NCBI GenBank assembly: GCA_013398295.1
Contig: VZSF01003002.1
Location: 186,001-250,000, forward strand
Direction: 5' to 3'
DNA from: Chionis minor
Taxonomy: Eukaryota > Chordata > Aves > Charadriiformes > Chionididae
Length of the DNA stretch: 64,000 nt
Part shown: in pieces, positions 1-12,400 of the stretch
How positions within the stretch are numbered: position 1 is the first letter of the stretch
Layout of the letters: each line of letters starts with the position of its first letter
Notes under the pieces: generated by a model
Seen by the model: the letters and a program-made list of their open reading frames with translations, nothing else
Databases searched by the model: none
Told to the model about the DNA's origin: nothing
Position numbers and translations under genes: made by a program

Positions 1-3000
1 GCTGTGTGTCATGAGGTGGTGGGGCCTTCAAGCATGTGCACATTGTCAGAGTCACCAGTACCTCTTCCATCCTTCGCAAGGGGAGTGTGCCATCTTCTGT
101 CCTTGGCAGTTCAATTTCATTTCACTGTAAAGAACACAAAACCTTGATGAGGGGCTTTTCTTTCTGTACTTGTAATGTAGCCTTAGTCATTTGAAAATTA
201 TTTGTGAGACGGAAGACAGAGGGGCCAGGAGAAGGAATTGCTGGAGAGTCAACAGAGGAAGCAGTTTATAGGCTGCTATGGCTTTGTTTGCATTTATTTA
301 ACCCTGATGAGTGGTGTTTTAGTGGAAAGTGTGACTTCCTGATAACTCCTATTCCTTCAGGGAAAAGGGCAAAGTCAGTCTGAGGCCTATTTTGAGATCT
401 CCAGCAAAACCAGGTCTCAGTGGTTGCCCATCTGGAATGGCTCAGTTGGCCTTTCTGCAGCCCTGGGGGGACTCACTGGCATTTGGGGCACAAACCCAGC
501 CATCAGAGCAGGTAATTCCCCAGTGTATCTGGGGCAGCAGCTCTCCGGGCAGTCTCCTTCACTTGCTACCCCTTTTCAGGTTCTGCTTCTGTCTTTGGTG
601 TGGTTAGGTTTTTTGTTTTTTCTTTTTTTTTTTTCTTGGAGGCTTCCTCAGCCTTTTGTAGCATCTACTGAGGAACTTTTAATCACCCAGTAAGTCAGCT
701 GGCACCACAGCCTTTTTACCCCCATTTCCAAAGACATTTTATCCTATTACAGTAAAGTAAACATTCTGGATATATCTACAGTAGTAGGGTGCAAGTAGAA
801 GTGAACTTGCTTAAAGATAAGACTTCTCAGTCTTCTTTTTCAGACTTAGGATCTTCATGCATCATAAACAAAGTGCTTAAATGTAAAAAGTCTATTTCTG
901 ACTGGGTTTGAAAGTCTCTTTTGGGAAGAGGCTTTTAATTCCAAGACAGTAAAAACTACTCTGAAGGGAAGGTCCCTTATCTAGAAATGCAGATCCAGAA
1001 CTGCTTGTGGTTTTCCACATGTTCTAGGCTATGAAGATTAATCTAAATTGAATTTGCTGGCTCTAAACCCTCCCTTTCCTCATCTTTTTGGTGTGGGTTT
1101 TTTTTCTGTTTTTTAAGATGTTTATCCCATGGAGTTCAGGGTCCATATGAGTAATTGTACCCATCTTAAAGCTTCAACTCTTGCTGGCTTGTTTAGCACT
1201 CTTTTTTTAAAGAGGCTTATGTACAAGTGGCAGGACAGCACTGATTCATGCTATGTGACGTGGTTTCTTCTTCACACCCCTGCTCATGCATTGATCCTGC
1301 ACTGATTAACAGCATAATTTCTAGCAGTAATGGTAGCCTGCATCTTCAGCCGCTGGTCTGTCATTCCTCTCTGCTCTCAGCTTGGCCCCAGTCTGAATTA
1401 TTAAAGTGTATGTGGGTTAATCCATACCTCCCTCTGTCTGTTGAGAGAAATACTGGCACTGAGAAGTAAGGCAGCATTTTCCCAGTAGAGGGAGGTATTG
1501 TAAAGCTCAGCCAAAGCAGAATGCCACTGGCTGGAGAAAAATGTGCCTGTTGCGGGTTTTTTTTGCTGAATTTTAGGAATTCACGGGGCAGTGTGTGCAG
1601 AGAGCTCAGAGGAGGCAGCCCAAAGACCTCACTCCACATTCGGTTGGACAGAAGATTTTCCCATGCTTGCTTTTATATTTTTTTATTGTTACTGGCATAG
1701 CATAGTTGGAATGAGAGCAGGGACCTCTGCCTTGCCTCACCAAAACCTCAGGAGCCAACCTGCGGTGGAGGTGGAGATACCTTTGGTACTGCCAAGGAAA
1801 GGAGGGACCCCCATGCTCACCCCAGCAGCACCCCCCACCTTCCTTCTGCCCTCTCAAATCCCAAGCCACTTTAGCGGGTTGAGTACGTCGCTGCTCTGAG
1901 GGGTGTTGAGCGCACAATCATGTATTTTTTTTACTTTATGTTGTATGGCAGGGATGTGCATCCACAGAAGAGGTTTAAAAAAACCCAGCAACTACCATTA
2001 AATTGCAGCAAACGTTCTTGGTCAGCTGGAACATGGACATAAATCCATTAGCACTGCTTTGCAGCATCCGTGTGGATAGTTCAGGTGCCTCAGTATTTAG
2101 CCTAATTCACAGATTAAATATGCATGCTTCAAGACTGATTGATCACTAAGTGGAACAGGGCAAGAAACACCAAAACAGATGTTGGAGTTACATTAGACAA
2201 GGAAGGAAACATGTAACTAGTTAATTATTTAACTTCTTGAATCAACAATTTAGGCTCCCGTGAAGCTTTGAATTTTTTTTTTTTTCCCCAAGTTTCGCTT
2301 CGTTAGATTTGTGGCTTGATTCCTCCCTGCTCATTTCCTTTTATCACTGCCTGCCCTCGCAGGGACCCAAGGCACAGTTCACTGTTCCTTGACGCCCAAA
2401 CACGTCTGTGGGGACTCACCTCAGCAGGCTAATTCAGAGAGGCGGAAAGCTTCATCTGGAGTCGGCACACCAGTTGGGCGCTTCGGGGGTTCTTGCAAAA
2501 CTGGTGGACAGGTTGTTTCCACCTTCCTTCACTTGCTCCAGCTAGTGCTGTGTGTTCCCGCTGACATACAAGCCTTTTGCTTGGCTTTAAAGAGTGTTTT
2601 TCTTCCAGAACGTGCGAGAAATAGTAGAAAATCAATGCTCTTGAACACGTTCCTCTGGAGCCTCCTCCCAGTGATAAGCTGGGCGAGCAATGGGGGATGG
2701 AGAAATGTGCTCCCCCACATCAGACACCTTTTAAGTGTATACACGCTACCAGCACTCCTGTACTGTTCTTATAGCGCTCTTCTGATTATTTTTTGACCAT
2801 ATATGCTGTCTTGAAAACAGCTTTTTCTGTCACTTTGAAAATGTTCAACTAAATTTAATTGAAATGTGGTGGTTTCTTCAAAAAAACCCCAACACAACAA
2901 AGCAAGAATGTGCCACTGGAGTGGAAAAAAGATCAGTCAGATCCATAAAGGCTTCTGTGTGTGGAATGAGAGAGCTAAAACTTTGTGCCTTCTAGTTTCT

Positions 3001-5900
3001 ATGGTTGACGTGCATTCTCTGTAACTATAGACTTATGAAGAAATTCATTTGAAGTACTTAGAACTTTTTGTTATTCCTAACTTCAGCAACATGGTTTCTA
3101 GCATCATGCATTACTGTTCACATCCCTTTGAACATAGTGAAAAGTAACCAGACGTAGCCTGTCTGTCTGAAAAGATTTTTAAATTGCAAAATTCTGCTGA
3201 ATACCTACAGTCACCAGAACAACAGTACTTTCCCGGAAATTCAAGAGAGCGCTTCAGGCCTTGTGTATTAAGATAAATGCTTTGTAGGACTGCAGTGAAA
3301 ACTCAAGTAGGAGCCTTGTCCCACATAATAAGTTATTTATTGTTTGGGGTGACTGAAGGACTGCATAGTTTTGGTCTGGGTTCCACCTTTTGCTGCTTAA
3401 ACATAGGTGAACATTTTCCTCTACTAAAATACTGATAATACCATGCTTATCCATCAGATTGCAATAGCAATGTTAGCTTTCTCTGGGGGTGGGAGGAAGG
3501 TCAGTTGCATGAGCGAAGAGGCACATGCTGGAAAATGAAGAGTGAACCTTCAAAGTACAGAACATACAAGAAGGCTGTGTGTTACCGGTAATAAGAAAAG
3601 CTGTGGCAACTTGGCCAGGCCTCAAAAATTCTGAGGGAATGCGAAACGTCCAAGCGGCCCCGTCCCACACGAGAAGAATGTAATCTCTTGAAAAAGGAAT
3701 TATAAACAGCAGATAGGGGCTCGAAGGTAAAAAGGCGTGTGGGAAGCAGGAGGCATTCGCTGGGGAAGTCCTTTTATCTGAAGAACGAGGTCCATCTGTG
3801 CTGCTTTCTGCCAGCCTTGGCGGGGTTAGTGGAGAAACACCACTTGCATTCTCCAACATCTCTCCAATAAATGCCCCTATAACATGTATTTGATACTTAG
3901 AGTTTAAGGTTCGGCTGTTTGAGTAATTTCAGATTGGAAATCTCGTCTCTTGTGAGGATTGGTGAAGGGTCCCACAGGGCAGAAAAGGAGTCCGGTTTGG
4001 ATTTGTTTGTGTAGAAAGCTTTTAGCTTGTCCTTCAGTGTTCCAAGAAAGTCTTTTCTAACTCAGCCTAAACCCTTGTTGGAGTTTGCTGAAGAAGCTGG
4101 TGAAAAATTGATGCTGTGGGGCTGACTGCCAGGTCTGTTTTAAAAAACTGAGCACCTTGCCCTCCCTTATATTGAGGTGGATTTATCTCTACAACAAACA
4201 ATACATTTTTGTGTCTGGACTTCTTGTATTCTTTAAATTTATGTGTTCTGTCTGGTGGCATCAATTTTAAATTTTAATATTACTGGTTTGGTGCAGCGGT
4301 GGTTTCCGAGTACATTGTAGTAAAAGCTGTTGTACCACAGGCTGTCCAAGCCCAGCAGCCCTTTGTGCAGATAAACACGAATTTTAATGCTACGTACTTC
4401 ACACCAATGCAACTTGCAGCAAAGTGGGTGGAGTGGTCTTTTGATTTTTCATAGATTTGTGTCCTGATTAATACAAAAGTCTTCAGTATACACTGAAGAG
4501 ACTGCTACTGTAGTGAATAAAAACTTATGAACAATTTTGTAGGTAATAGTTCCATTTCATTAGCTTTTTCACAGCAGAAAATCTGTTCTGTCTTCACTTT
4601 TTAGATTATTATTATCTGAAACTGATTGTTTGGACAAAGATATATCATTGGTCCACTGGTATAAATGCTGCTGTGCCAGGGGCATCTGTCATCTGCCGTC
4701 CTTAACCTCCACTCGTAACAGCATTAACTTTTCATTGAATCGCTGATTGACTGACTGCAGGGAATTGGAATTTAATTATGTTTAAGCTGATCCTACTGCA
4801 TATTGAGAAACCATTTAAAATACTTTGAAGCTGGAATGCAGCATGTTTAGGCAAATATCGTGACTGTTCTCTTATTTTCTCAGGACAGGAGCTTAGATGT
4901 ATGACTCTTGTTGATGTTTCAGTGTCTGCAACGTTCTAACATCATATAAATCACTTTGAATTTCTCCAACCGTTATCTATTTGGCATGTTGTAAGATTAC
5001 TTTTCCAAAATAATTTCTGTTATTTTTCCATTGTGTGATGTTTTATATTATATGTTGATGACATTCCAGGCTGAAACACATTGATAGTATTATATAAAGT
5101 TCTGTGCTTGTGTTCAGTCTGGTAATCCTGACCAAACTGGTGTCAAGTGACATAACCAGTATTACATATGTTAGGCTGTTCTCTGGTCCAGGCATTCACA
5201 AATATGCTCTTGTATGTTTGCCTCTACAAAATAAACACTTTAATATGAACTGCGAAATTCCTACCACATAGAACTTGTTTTCTATCCTAGTCCAAACAGT
5301 CCTTGTAAAGTGTTACATTTCTCGTCTTTTGTTAAATGCAAGTTCATTTAAAAAACACACCTCCCCCCAAACTCTCAACATGGGAATAAAAACTGGGAAT
5401 TAAGTTTCTGTTTATATGGGCCAAGGATGATGTCAAAGAAGTTGTAAAAGTATTTCAAGAAGCGGTAAGCTTTTTTGAAGCCTCCTTTTGAGCTGAGGTG
5501 AAGAGTTTTATCACTAAAAAATTACTGAGATGAGAGGCAGAGCTTGCAAATCCCTGCCAGTCACCTTCCTGTCCTACAGGAAACCCGAAGCACTTTCGTT
5601 CCTGTTTTACAATTGCACAGGACACTCCATCACTACAAAAAGTGACAAATAGTTAGGGTGGTTGTGTTTTGGTAGCCGAGAGGAGGAAGAAAAAAGCATC
5701 GCCGTTTTCTTCTGATTCTCAAGATGTGTGGAAAAGAGCGATTTTTGACAAGCACAGTTTCCAGAAGAGTGTTTTAACTGGGGTTACTTGACTGAGCACC
5801 TCGCTGCGTGCGTCCCGTCGGGGTTTGCCAACGTGCTGGAGTAACTCTGAATTTTCGTAGGGCTAATCACTTTTTTTTTTTTTTTTTTTTTTTTGGGGGG
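1..5900. other. no gene recognised; upstream of LIMS1
   Basis: No exon with recognisable protein similarity was found on either strand. The longest open frame (2389-2796, +, 135 codons) has no domain, no biased composition and no convincing splice context. In mammals GCC2 lies upstream of LIMS1, but nothing here looks like its coiled coil or GRIP domain. The stretch is ordinary AT-rich sequence with short T runs and may be intergenic DNA or an intron of a longer LIMS1 transcript. Confidence 0.6.
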
Positions 5901-5929
5901 NTTTTTTTGGCGGTGAATCATAGCAGGAA

Positions 5930-6388
5930 AGAGTTACGAGCCCAGGAGGCGCGTGGCCGGGTGCCAGGGGGACGCGGGGTGAGGGCAGCCCCCCGGCGGG
6001 GCTCCCTGCTGGGGCGGCGGCGGGAACCTGCGGGAAGGTGGCGGGAAAGCCGCACGGTGCGCCTGTTGCTGACATCCTTTTAGATGTGACCGAGTGGCTA
6101 AAGGAAATGCGGTGCCCTCCGGGAGGGTGTGTGCCTAACGAGGAACAGGAAACAGCAGCGGCCGCCTGCCTGCAGAAAGGTTGGTAGCCCGGGCGGGCGC
6201 AGGTGTGCCGACAACAACCGCCCAGCTTCTCTCCAGGCATCTTGGCAGCAACATCTGGAAGAGGCAGGGGGAGAAAGAGAAACCCAACCCAAAGCCAAAC
6301 ACCACCCCCCCCCCCCCCCCCCGCTTCCCCCTTTAAAAAAGAAAAAAAAAACCAACCAAAACACGAGAAACCCTCCAGGTAGAGAAAT
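5930..6388 (+). promoter_or_regulatory. LIMS1: GC-rich promoter-like block and 5' UTR of the upstream LIMS1 first exon
   Basis: About 5930-6200 is rich in G, C and CpG compared with the AT-rich flanks, and it lies directly before the first coding exon at 6389. No TATA box stands out. The block is bounded by low-complexity runs: about T24-G6-N-T7 at 5871-5908, and an 18-base C run at 6305-6322, 66 bases before the start codon. A CpG-type promoter with start sites between about 5950 and 6300 is inferred. No transcript evidence is available here. Confidence 0.55.
6305..6322. repeat. 18-base C run in the LIMS1 5' UTR
   Basis: C18, followed by GCTTCCCCC and an A-rich run, 66 bases before the start codon at 6389. 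It would be transcribed as a C tract. Length may be uncertain for sequencing reasons. Confidence 0.85.
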
Positions 6389-6495
6389 ATGACGGCCTTG
6401 CAGCTGAAAGAGTTGTCACATTCGGGTCTGTACAGGAGGAGACGGGATCGTCCTGATAGCCTGGGACTGCCCGGGTCGCATGAAGAGAAGCTGAG
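6389..6495 (+). CDS. LIMS1: LIMS1 alternative first coding exon (MTALQLKEL...)
   Basis: The ATG at 6389 opens 35 codons plus two bases (AG) and ends at a strong donor, GTGAGT. The peptide starts MTALQLKEL and has an arginine run (RRRR) at residues 16-19. The AG is completed by the C at 24963 to give Ser, followed by Asn-Met-Ala-Asn, so the junction reads KLSNMANAL. This matches my memory of an N-terminal variant of mammalian LIMS1. The exon is short, so a minimum-length ORF scan would miss it. It adds a basic N-terminal tail ahead of LIM1. The -3 base before the ATG is A. Confidence 0.88.
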
Positions 6496-9400
6496 GTGAG
6501 TGGGAATGGAATGGAGTGGAATGGATGGACGGGTGCCGGCGGGGCGCCGAGCCCTTCTGGGCAGCCTGCTGGCTTCGGTGGTTTCAGCAGGCAAAATGCA
6601 AACACGGCTCGGGAAAGTCAGTGCGAAACACCAAGCGTCGAGAAGCGGTCCCCAAGTAGTAGGGGGGAAAAAACTGCCCGAAGGAGGGACAAGGGTGTAC
6701 GGTGACCCTTGTGGGTTTTGGTGATGGTGTGACTCCCTCCCCCGGCTCTGGGAAGGGTGAATGTCAGCCGGTGGTTGCTTCTGGGTCTCTTCTGACAGCC
6801 GGCACTTGCCAGTAAATAACTTTTTTGCAGCCTGACAGCTTTGCTCGATCTGTTTTGAAGTCAATCAGAGCTGTGGGTTGTGCTGCTTCTCGGGGGTCTT
6901 GGGGCAGCCCCTCCGCCGGACTGGTTTTGTTGCGGAGGGGCTGGGGCGGCTCCTGGGCTCTGACTTTATTCGGGGAGGGGGTGTATGTGTGTGTATTCTT
7001 TGTTGTGGCAAGGGCTTTAGACAAAAGAATGCAGCAGGACCACTTATCCTGACCTTTCCCAGGAAGGGTGACCAAAAATCGGAAAGCCATTTAGTGTCTG
7101 GGGTTATCGTCCTGATACTACATGCTTCTGTTTGAAGCAGGGAGATTAAATAATTGTAACCTGAGTGAATTCAGACACCAGAAGAAAAAGTGAAAATGAA
7201 AAGGTTTTTTTTCTAAGTGTGTTTGGCGTGAAAGCAGTCTATTCCTGCTTCAAGCTCCTCAGAAAAGCATCGTTGCAAATGCTAACAAAAGCCTCGGTGG
7301 AGAGGAAGTACTTCCTATCTCCTAGTGCCTGTTCCCTGGTTGTATTTTTAGATTATTTTTCATTGGTGGTGGTTGTGCATCGGATTGGAGTGCTGTGCAA
7401 CTGAAAGGGTTTTTGCTACTGCACTTCCGTTACCTGCGCCAGTGATTTCAGGAAGATGGGTATTCAGATTTGGGGGGTTTACCCTTGTGTTATAACTTAG
7501 CACCTTCATTAAAAATCATTGCGGCAAAATGTATAATTGTAACCTGCTGAGATTATTTGCCATGAATGATCAGAAATATTGGATTAGTTCTAGGAATGCG
7601 TCTGATATGTGTGCTTGGTATCTATTTACAGTATTAGTTCTGAATTGGTTTCCTAGATGACTTTCTAGTAGCATAAGCAGTATCTATTATGTGACCATAG
7701 ATGGAAGAATAATCGGATTTAGTAGAGATGTGCAAAGTTTCTTAACTTTTTTGCGTTTAGCTGCTTTTATACAAAGCTAGCAGTGAGGAAAACTGGATCT
7801 TAGGGAAGAGAAGGCTGCTTTTGAAAGCACATACATAAAAACGAGTGCTAGCTCTCCACGGTTCTGTTGTTGTTTCTCTTATTGATATGCACATCCAAGA
7901 TGGGAATGAGGCCCTTTGTGAGCAGGGTTGGGGGAAGGGGTTGTCTGTACCAGTATAAGTCTAGATGTTTTGAGCCGTTCCTGAGCCTCTTCTAGTTGAA
8001 GTCAAGAAATATTTGAAACGGGGATGGCGTCTTGAGAAATAAAATGTTAGCAGAGGAAATTGCAAATCAGGGGACTTATGAATGAGCTTACGGTAGGGTA
8101 TTGGAGACACAAGAAGGTGAATAGAGCATGGTCAGATGATGCTGCTAGAGCAGGGGGATAACCTGTACCCACAGACAGAGCTTCTCTTATATTTGCTAAT
8201 AGCTTAATCTGGTTCTTATTCAAACTAAACCTTGCTCCTTCCTAACCCATTTTGTGATGTTTCAGTGTGTTGCCAGGCAGCCTTATTTGTCATTTTTACT
8301 GCATTCTCCATGACAAAAGGCTATGGCATTGTAAATACAAAATAATGACATAACAACAGGGCAAAGAGCAATCAGGAACAAAGAGAAAAAGTTCTTTACT
8401 TTTGTAAAACTGGAAACCTCTAGCTTTTTTCATGTGCTTTCCCCAGTGACACTTAAATGCCTGTCCTTAGCAAATACTTTCAGGTTATGTAGAGTCCACA
8501 AGAAAGACAAGAGGTTTCTTTCATGTCTGCTAAATATAGCTTGCCATCCTACATGGCTTTGCAATGCCCTCCCATAGTTTCTCGCTCCAGTTCTTTGTTC
8601 TAGTGCCTTTGCATTTCGTTTTACATACATATTAATCCACACGTGTTAAATAATATCAGCCCCTGAGGAACAGTTCACTAAAAGCTGCTTTCTTGGTTCA
8701 GGTACCATAGTTTTCTAATCCTGGGCCAAAATATACTTGAGATGCCAATGTCCTCAGGGTGTCCTGTGAGAATTTCTGTATTTAAAAAAATAAAAATGAA
8801 AATCGCCCTTTGTTAAAGTCTTGCATGATATCTGCCAGTTTTCATTTTACGGCCTTTTGCGTCTTACTCCGGTATGGCTTTTCTCTTTCCTGCCCTTTTT
8901 GAGGTCTGTGTCTCCTTCGGTAGCAGTTTCCTGGGATGCAGGCTGGGGTGTTCCCCTGGTAAGGCACAAAACCAGCAGTAAGTAACGTGGCAGACAGCCG
9001 TTCGCACCCCTTCACCTTGGCTGCGGGGTGTCCTGGACTGCCTCCGCTCTGCTGCTGCCAGCCCCACTGGAATTGCAGCTCCCAGGTCCAGCCATCGCAG
9101 CAGGAGCCAGACGCTGCCGGGTAGGATTGGGGCCCATGAGCCCAAAAACTGTGCTGGAGAGCTGGCCCAGTGGTGGCAGTGCCAGCGCTGCGAAGCAGCT
9201 GGGGGCTAGGGGGTGGGAAGACTTGGTGCCAAAATTCTGCCTTTGCCCTTTCCTGGGAACGTCAGTGTCCTTTGTACCTAAAACACCTGAGATTACTAAT
9301 AATTAGGGCACTGTGGAGCAGTGTACTGAAACTCCTAAGCGTATACAGAGCATGGGTTTATCATCTAATATATCCCATACATTTTATTTTCTGGGAACCA

Positions 9401-12400
9401 AAATTTCTTGAAACAATTATCTTTGCAGTATAAAAATTATTTCCTATACTGACATAGCTTCATGATATGTCGTGTGTCTTGGGACTCTGAGCTCTGCAGC
9501 CGGAAGGCAAGCTTTAGCTTCTGCATCTGTGTCCACTGATGTCACTTCACCCAGAGGTTTGACCCCCATCATTGTCTTCCACATCTGCTATTCAGCTTAT
9601 GGTGAGTCAGTCTCCACGCACATTTCACTCAGTCATTTGCAGGAAAGACTGCAGGAATATATTTTGGCTCTTTCCATTAAGTTTCGTAGCTTGTCAGATT
9701 TCCGTTTACAGTAGAAGCTCCTAAATAAATGTTTAAAATTAACAGAGTCTCTGCACACTCCTCGTGCTCTAGCAAGGAGGTGCCAGGTCACCTTGAGGGG
9801 AGCTCATCTCAGGCAGCTGTGGCTATCAGCAGGGCCCGATTCGCGAGCAGCAGAGCTTACTTCAGTGCATGGTTTTGCTCATTTTGCCCACCCAGTCCCT
9901 GTGATTCCTCATCCTGCTGCAGATGGGGTTCAATGCCTGGTGCTCATCCCTAGCTCAAAACCTGCCGCAGCCACCTCGGTGTTGCAGGTGGTATGGTGGC
10001 TAAGCAGCTGAGCCATCCCACCGGCAGCGATGAGGACCTGGAGAGGGCTGGGGAGGTCCATCCAGTTGAGGAGAGCAAGGGCGTTTCAAGGGAAGCCGGC
10101 CTTAGCCATAAATAGCAAGCCCTAAGCTCAACTGAGATCAGGACGGGAATGGGAGCGTAGGATTCATTCCCTTGTTTCAGAAACCTGTCCTAGGGTGAGT
10201 GAGTTGCCTTCCCAGCTAGCCTCTCTCGTCGCTTCCACCCCTCCTCCTCCTGGCATAACCCATGCCCAGGTTATCCCGTTTGGTGTGGTGAGGTGAAAGG
10301 AGTCCCAGCCCTTGTCCTGGCAGCACAGCATGTCAGTGGGGATGGGAAATCTGGCTTCTCTTTCTACCTCTCTCACTCCATGTATCCCTTCACAAACCTC
10401 ATAAACTCTCTGGGAGCTTTTTAATCTGCTGCTATATATGTTACTCGTGCTTTACTGACCTTATAGCGAGCTGGAGCCTGCCCACCCCACATAAAAGGTG
10501 GTCTGGATAGCCCATCCTTTTCTTGAACTTGCACAGTACAAAAATGCCCTTGGTTTTAACCTCCGCTGGGGTAGGGATGTTGAATGCAGTCCTCTCTTCC
10601 CCTGCTTGAGCTAGGATTCCCGGTGCACAGGCCTTAATGACGTGGGATGCTCCTGAGGTGCAGAGTTCGAAGTGCAGTGCCAGGGAGCTGCCTGGCACCT
10701 TCATCCTCCCTGTCTGCAACAGATGCAACAGTCAGTGGACAAAATGCAACCTGAGAAACCTTCTTTTCAGAATGAAAGGGAAGACTTGTTCTTTTCCAGC
10801 TATATTGATTTGGTGGGGGAAAAAAATGACATCTCTGATAAATCTTGTCTTGCCTTGCCTTTAGAAAAGGCATTTTAAAAATTATGTCTGTATGCTGAGC
10901 TATTCTCTCTTGCTTTTCTCAGCAAACAGGATGCAAAGGAAATTGTATGCATACATCTGTGATTAATCATTAGGAGTCACTTTACAGTAGTAGTATGCCT
11001 GCTATTTTTGCTTTTTACCCTTCTCATCCCATGGCCTTTGTAAAAATAGAATCTTTCCTCTAAATGTTTGATGATACTGATTTCCAAAGCTCAATACAAG
11101 GTACTGGGAAAAGCAGGGACAGTTATCTTTTATTTTTTCTTTTTTTTGACAACTACACTTAAAAGTGAATTTGTTCAAAGTGTTGTCCGTAGCTCTCTTT
11201 TTAAGTTCATGTGGGTTCAAATGTGATTAAAAACGTAAACAACTTTTGAAGACCTTCATCTCAAGTTTTTATCAAACAGTCAATTTCAGCATTTGCAACA
11301 AATAATCATTGGCATGCTTCAGTCTGCTGCTAAAGCTGATGGGTACATCTGGGTGAGTAGGTGCGGGTAATCTTCTGCTGGGTCCGTTCAGGCTCCCGCC
11401 TGCCTCTGCGCACTGACTCCAGGCTGGAAGGCATGTGGATGTGCCCCAAAATTTCATGCACAAAGACTCCCTCGCAGATGAATTAAGAGGCATAAGCACA
11501 TTCTTGCGTCCCATTGAGCCTTGGGGGAAAAGGCTCTGCACAGTAAAGCTCGTAGGTGAGTATAAAAAGAAACAAAGGAATGAAATCCCGAAAACATTGG
11601 CAATGCGGTAGGGCTGAGTGCCTCCCTTTCTTTATGAGATGCAGCATTTGGGAGTTGTGCAAGGTCGCAAATCTCCTCAGCCTGCCATCAAAAACCCACA
11701 TGTAGCAGCCAGCCAAGGAGTGCTGATGTTTCCAGCCGCACGTCCTCCCTGAAGACGTCCTGATCTTCCTAGGAGGGAGAAGATGCTGATCAAGGACTGT
11801 CTGGGGGATCAGGGACCCTGTTGGGCTTTCAGATGCCTCAGGGTACTGAGGGCAGGGGAAGGCAGAAAGAAAACATCTGTCTGCACCTGGAAGCATTCTT
11901 CAATTTGATTTTCACTGGTGACAGTTCTTAATAGCATCACAAATGTTAATATTTATGTAGCTGCTTTCTGTAAGTAGATGTTTCATTTGCTCACAGTGCC
12001 AGTGTCAGCAGGTAAAGCAGTAATTATTCAATACATTGGTAAAAAAAAAAAAGACGACTAATTTATTAAACCAGGAAGAGCTTGAAAATAAATGTTAAGC
12101 CACAAAAAAATTACACCTCTTCATTTGTTGCGGTTAGAAACTCTGCTGGAATAGTAGGGAATTGGGACCTAGAAATACTCATTTGGATCAGATGCTTGGG
12201 AAGTCTTGATTAAAAACACTTTGGCTCATCTGCTAAGTACTCTAATTGAAGAGAGGATTTGTCCATGTAAATGTAACACTGAATTATTATTATTATTAAT
12301 TATAGTAACTTCCAGCCAGCAAAAATATGCTTCACAGTTATATTTTAATATTGTGATACTTATAATTTGCATTGAGACTTAATTTCAGGTATCCGAATGA

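Noticed and set aside
2389..2796. 135-codon open frame upstream of LIMS1
   Set aside because: No domain, no similarity recognised, no splice context, and an overlapping frame exists on the other strand. Likely chance.
5863..6864. 333-codon open frame on the - strand over the LIMS1 promoter
   Set aside because: It crosses homopolymers, an N and a known sense exon. Composition is Pro/Ser/Gly-rich as expected from GC-rich DNA, and no domain is recognisable.
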